From contig JAHEIA010000127.1 of NCBI GenBank assembly GCA_024639625.1, positions 1 through 8,137 on the forward strand: a DNA stretch of 8,137 nt, given 5' to 3'. This document shows, in pieces, positions 6,306-8,137 of the stretch; position 1 is the stretch's first letter, and each line of letters opens with the position of its first letter. A program made the translations under genes and the position numbers. The notes below the pieces were generated by a model. It was not told where the DNA came from, searched no databases, and was given only the letters and a program-made list of their open reading frames with translations. The DNA comes from Chromatiales bacterium (GTDB lineage Bacteria; Pseudomonadota; Gammaproteobacteria; Chromatiales; Chromatiaceae).

Positions 6306-7355
6306 TCAGCGCCGCCGGTCGATGGCCGGCAGGTCGACCAGGCGCCACCGTGGATCGACGGCGAAACGCAAGGGCTCTTGCTGGCCGCCGAGCAGACGCT
6401 GCGCGCCGGCGAAGGCGATCATGGCCCCGTTGTCGGTGCAGTACTCGGGCCGCGGGTAAAAGACCTCCCCCGCCTCGCCGGCGATCGCTTCGCGCATGCG
6501 TTCACGCAATCTTCGGTTGGCGCTGACCCCCCCCGCGAGGACCAGGGTACGGCTGCCGGTTTCGTCCAGGGCGCGTCGGCACTTGATGACCAGGGTCTCC
6601 ACGACGGCCTGCTCGAAGGCATACGCGATGTCGGCCTTGATCTGCTCCCGTTCCTGGGTTGGGATCTCGGCATCTGCCAGCTCCCGTTGCAGGGTATGCA
6701 GCGCGAAGGTCTTCAAACCGCTGAAGCTGAAATCGAGGCCCGGCCGATCCGTCATCGGGCGCGGGAAGCGAAAGCGGTCAGGCCGTCCCTTTTCCGCCAG
6801 GCGAGCCAGTTCCGGCCCTCCGGGGTAAGGCAGACCGAGCAGCTTCGCAGTCTTGTCGAAGGCCTCGCCGGCGGCATCGTCGAGCGAGTCCCCCAACATG
6901 CGATAGCGGCCGACGCTTTGCACTTCGACCAACTGGGTGTGCCCGCCCGACACCAACAGGGCGACGAAAGGAAACCCGGGGCGAGGCTCCTCGAGCATCG
7001 GCGCAAGCAGGTGACCCTCCATGTGATGCACCGGCACCGCCGGCACCCCCCAGCCCCAAGCCAGACTGCGGCCGATCGCAGCCCCGACCAACAATGCGCC
7101 GACCAGGCCGGGCCCCGCGGTATAGGCAACCCCATCGATGTCCCTGCCCTGGAGCCCGGCCCGCTCCAGCGTCTCGGCGACCAAGGGTACGGTCTTGCGC
7201 ACATGATCCCTTGACGCGAGTTCCGGAACCACCCCGCCAAACTCCGCGTGGACACCGATCTGGCTATACAAGGTATGGGCAAGCAACCCCTGTCGATGGT
7301 CGTAGACAGCGACCCCGGTTTCATCACAAGAGGTTTCAATTCCCAGAACCCGCAT
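6306..7355 (-). CDS. tsaD: tRNA N6-adenosine threonylcarbamoyltransferase TsaD
   Basis: A 349-residue ASKHA-fold protein (E. coli TsaD is 337) that, with TsaB and TsaE, transfers threonylcarbamoyl from threonylcarbamoyl-AMP (made by TsaC) to A37 of ANN-decoding tRNAs. Visible signatures are [11 protein letters not shown] (residues 4-14), the metal-binding HMEGH (H111, H115), [10 protein letters not shown] (133-142), [18 protein letters not shown] (158-175), the phosphate loop [13 protein letters not shown] (272-284) and CTDNGAMIA (306-314) with the metal-ligand D308. The frame extends to an ATG at 7394, but the family begins MRVLGIETS, so 7355 is the start; a GGGAAAGGG lies just upstream. It is divergent from rpsU, as in many gammaproteobacteria. 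It ends in an Arg-rich tail (DRRR). The function is essential in most bacteria. Confidence 0.97.
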   Translation of the reverse strand: MRVLGIETSCDETGVAVYDHRQGLLAHTLYSQIGVHAEFGGVVPELASRDHVRKTVPLVAETLERAGLQGRDIDGVAYTAGPGLVGALLVGAAIGRSLAWGWGVPAVPVHHMEGHLLAPMLEEPRPGFPFVALLVSGGHTQLVEVQSVGRYRMLGDSLDDAAGEAFDKTAKLLGLPYPGGPELARLAEKGRPDRFRFPRPMTDRPGLDFSFSGLKTFALHTLQRELADAEIPTQEREQIKADIAYAFEQAVVETLVIKCRRALDETGSRTLVLAGGVSANRRLRERMREAIAGEAGEVFYPRPEYCTDNGAMIAFAGAQRLLGGQQEPLRFAVDPRWRLVDLPAIDRRR

Positions 7356-7375
7356 CGCCCTTTCCCAAATGTTCT

Positions 7376-7404
7376 TTGCAAACGCCGGCGTCAAACAGTA
7401 GAAT
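7376..7404 (+). promoter_or_regulatory. Sigma70-type promoter for rpsU and the downstream operon
   Basis: TTGCAA (7376-7381, four of six) and TAGAAT (7399-7404, five of six) are separated by exactly 17 bases. Transcription would start near 7411, giving an rpsU leader of about 55 bases. This is the best promoter-like sequence in the window and sits where the rpsU operon promoter is expected. I see no LexA-box-like sequence nearby. Confidence 0.6.
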
Positions 7405-7465
7405 TTCGCGTTTCCAACTCTTGTGCAACACCAAGCATACGATCGATCAGAGGTAACACAGCAAC

Positions 7466-7681
7466 ATGCCGAATGTACGAGTCAAAGAAAACGAGCCTTT
7501 CGAAGTCGCCATGCGCCGGTTCAAGCGCTCCTGCGAAAAGGCGGGTGTTCTGGCCGAGGTCCGGCGCCGTGAATTCTACGAAAAGCCTACCACCGAACGG
7601 AAGCGCAAGGCAGCTGCTGCGGTCAAGCGGCACCAAAAGAAGCTCTCCCGCGAATCCCGCCGCTGGGAACGCCAATACTGA
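7466..7681 (+). CDS. rpsU: Small ribosomal subunit protein bS21
   Basis: A 71-residue, strongly basic protein, the same length as E. coli S21. [20 protein letters not shown] (residues 1-20) and the segment from R21 to P41, containing the family hallmark EFYEKPT (36-42), are near-canonical. The C-terminal half is Arg/Lys/Ala-rich and helical. S21 binds near the anti-Shine-Dalgarno region of 16S rRNA on the 30S platform and assists initiation on natural mRNAs. AGAGG (7449-7453) upstream is the likely Shine-Dalgarno, with a rather long 12-base gap to the ATG. It is the first gene of the macromolecular-synthesis operon, which in relatives continues with yqeY in some lineages, then dnaG and rpoD. 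Confidence 0.98.
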   Translation: MPNVRVKENEPFEVAMRRFKRSCEKAGVLAEVRRREFYEKPTTERKRKAAAAVKRHQKKLSRESRRWERQY

Positions 7682-7698
7682 ACTCTGTACCCGGGCAG

Positions 7699-8137
7699 AT
7701 GCTGAAACAACGGGTTCAAGAGGACATGAAGTCCGCCATGAAGGCGGGCGACAAGAGGCAGCTGGGGACCATACGCCTCATCCTGGCCGCCATCAAACAA
7801 CGTGAGGTCGACGAGCGTACGGAGCTCGACGACAATCAGGTTCTCACAGTCCTCGACAAGATGGTCAAGCAACGACGCGAATCCATCAGTCAATACGACA
7901 AGGCCGGTCGCGTCGATCTTGCGGAGCAAGAGGCCTTCGAGCTGACGGTGATCCAGGGCTACCTGCCCGAGGCACTGAGCGACGAGGCCGTCGCAAAGCT
8001 GATCGCAGATGCCATCAGTAGCACCGGTGCGCAAACCATCCGCGACATGGGCAAGGTAATGGCGCAGATCAAACCCAAGGTACAGGGGCGCGCAGACATG
8101 AGCGAGGTCAGCGCGCAGATCAAGCGCGAATTAGGCG
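7699..8137 (+). CDS. yqeY: GatB/YqeY domain-containing protein (3' end just outside window)
   Basis: 146 codons are visible from ATG 7699; the family is about 148 residues, so only a few codons are missing. The start LKQRVQEDMKSAMKAGDK (residues 2-19), IRLILAAIKQREVDE (25-39), FELTVIQGYLPEALSDE (80-96) and the tail GKVMAQIKPKVQGRADMSEV, ending in IKRELG, are typical of YqeY. The domain resembles the C-terminal tRNA-binding part of GatB, the amidotransferase subunit that makes Gln-tRNA and Asn-tRNA, but stand-alone YqeY has no kinase-like GatB core, and its biochemical role is not settled; a tRNA-related job is inferred. The gene follows rpsU by 17 bases with a weak Shine-Dalgarno, so cotranscription is very likely. 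dnaG is expected next but is not in the window. Confidence 0.93.
   Translation, partial: MLKQRVQEDMKSAMKAGDKRQLGTIRLILAAIKQREVDERTELDDNQVLTVLDKMVKQRRESISQYDKAGRVDLAEQEAFELTVIQGYLPEALSDEAVAKLIADAISSTGAQTIRDMGKVMAQIKPKVQGRADMSEVSAQIKRELG

Noticed and set aside
6261..7214. A 317-codon plus-strand open frame
   Set aside because: It lies entirely antisense to tsaD, which is unambiguous, and has no recognisable domain.
8060..8125. Repeated GCGCAGATCAA about 52 bases apart near the window end
   Set aside because: Both copies encode AQIK in the yqeY product; this is most simply explained by similar helices and codon bias, not a functional DNA repeat.
1..8137. A novel defence, mobile or biosynthetic system
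   Set aside because: Every substantial coding region maps to a known core family; there are no recombinase, transposase, toxin-antitoxin, phage or CRISPR signatures, and base composition looks even across the window.

Overview
The window is a GC-rich bacterial chromosomal segment of densely packed housekeeping genes. It most likely comes from a gammaproteobacterium. The reasons are the divergent tsaD / rpsU-yqeY arrangement (the start of the classic macromolecular-synthesis operon), the neighbouring plsY and folB-folK, and the companion genes for a PTR1/FolM-type pteridine reductase, a MidA-like methyltransferase and an NDUFA9-like SDR protein. I would not name a genus. I see no mobile element, CRISPR array, tRNA, rRNA or sign of recent transfer. 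This is a core-genome region, not a novel defence or mobile island.

Layout: (1) 1-375, minus: N-terminal part of a TauE/SafE-type membrane exporter, cut by the window edge. (2) 504-1457, plus: NDUFA9-like atypical SDR, divergent from the exporter. (3) 2545-1451 and 3746-2553, minus: a two-gene unit of a MidA/NDUFAF7-like SAM-dependent methyltransferase followed by a zinc-peptidase lipoprotein. Its last gene overlaps the tail of the SDR gene by 7 bp. (4) 3834-4589, plus: pteridine reductase, divergent from the methyltransferase. (5) 5456-5100 and 5098-4607, minus: folB then folK, two consecutive steps of folate synthesis, convergent with the pteridine reductase. (6) 5601-6200, plus: plsY (phospholipid synthesis), divergent from folB. 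(7) 7355-6306, minus: tsaD (tRNA t6A37 modification), convergent with plsY across a 105-bp gap holding a hairpin. (8) 7466-7681 and 7699 to the window end, plus: rpsU and a GatB/YqeY-domain gene, transcribed from a good sigma70-like promoter in the tsaD-rpsU gap.

Functional themes: FolB makes 6-hydroxymethyl-dihydropterin, FolK pyrophosphorylates it, and the facing SDR probably reduces a dihydropterin or dihydrofolate. The SDR at 504-1457 and the methyltransferase at 2553-3746 both resemble proteins tied to respiratory complex I in mitochondria (NDUFA9 and NDUFAF7), so a shared link to complex I is a reasonable but unproven inference. TsaD, S21 and YqeY belong to translation and tRNA biology. 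There is no gene-free stretch longer than 300 bases; the largest intergenic gaps are about 105-145 bp.
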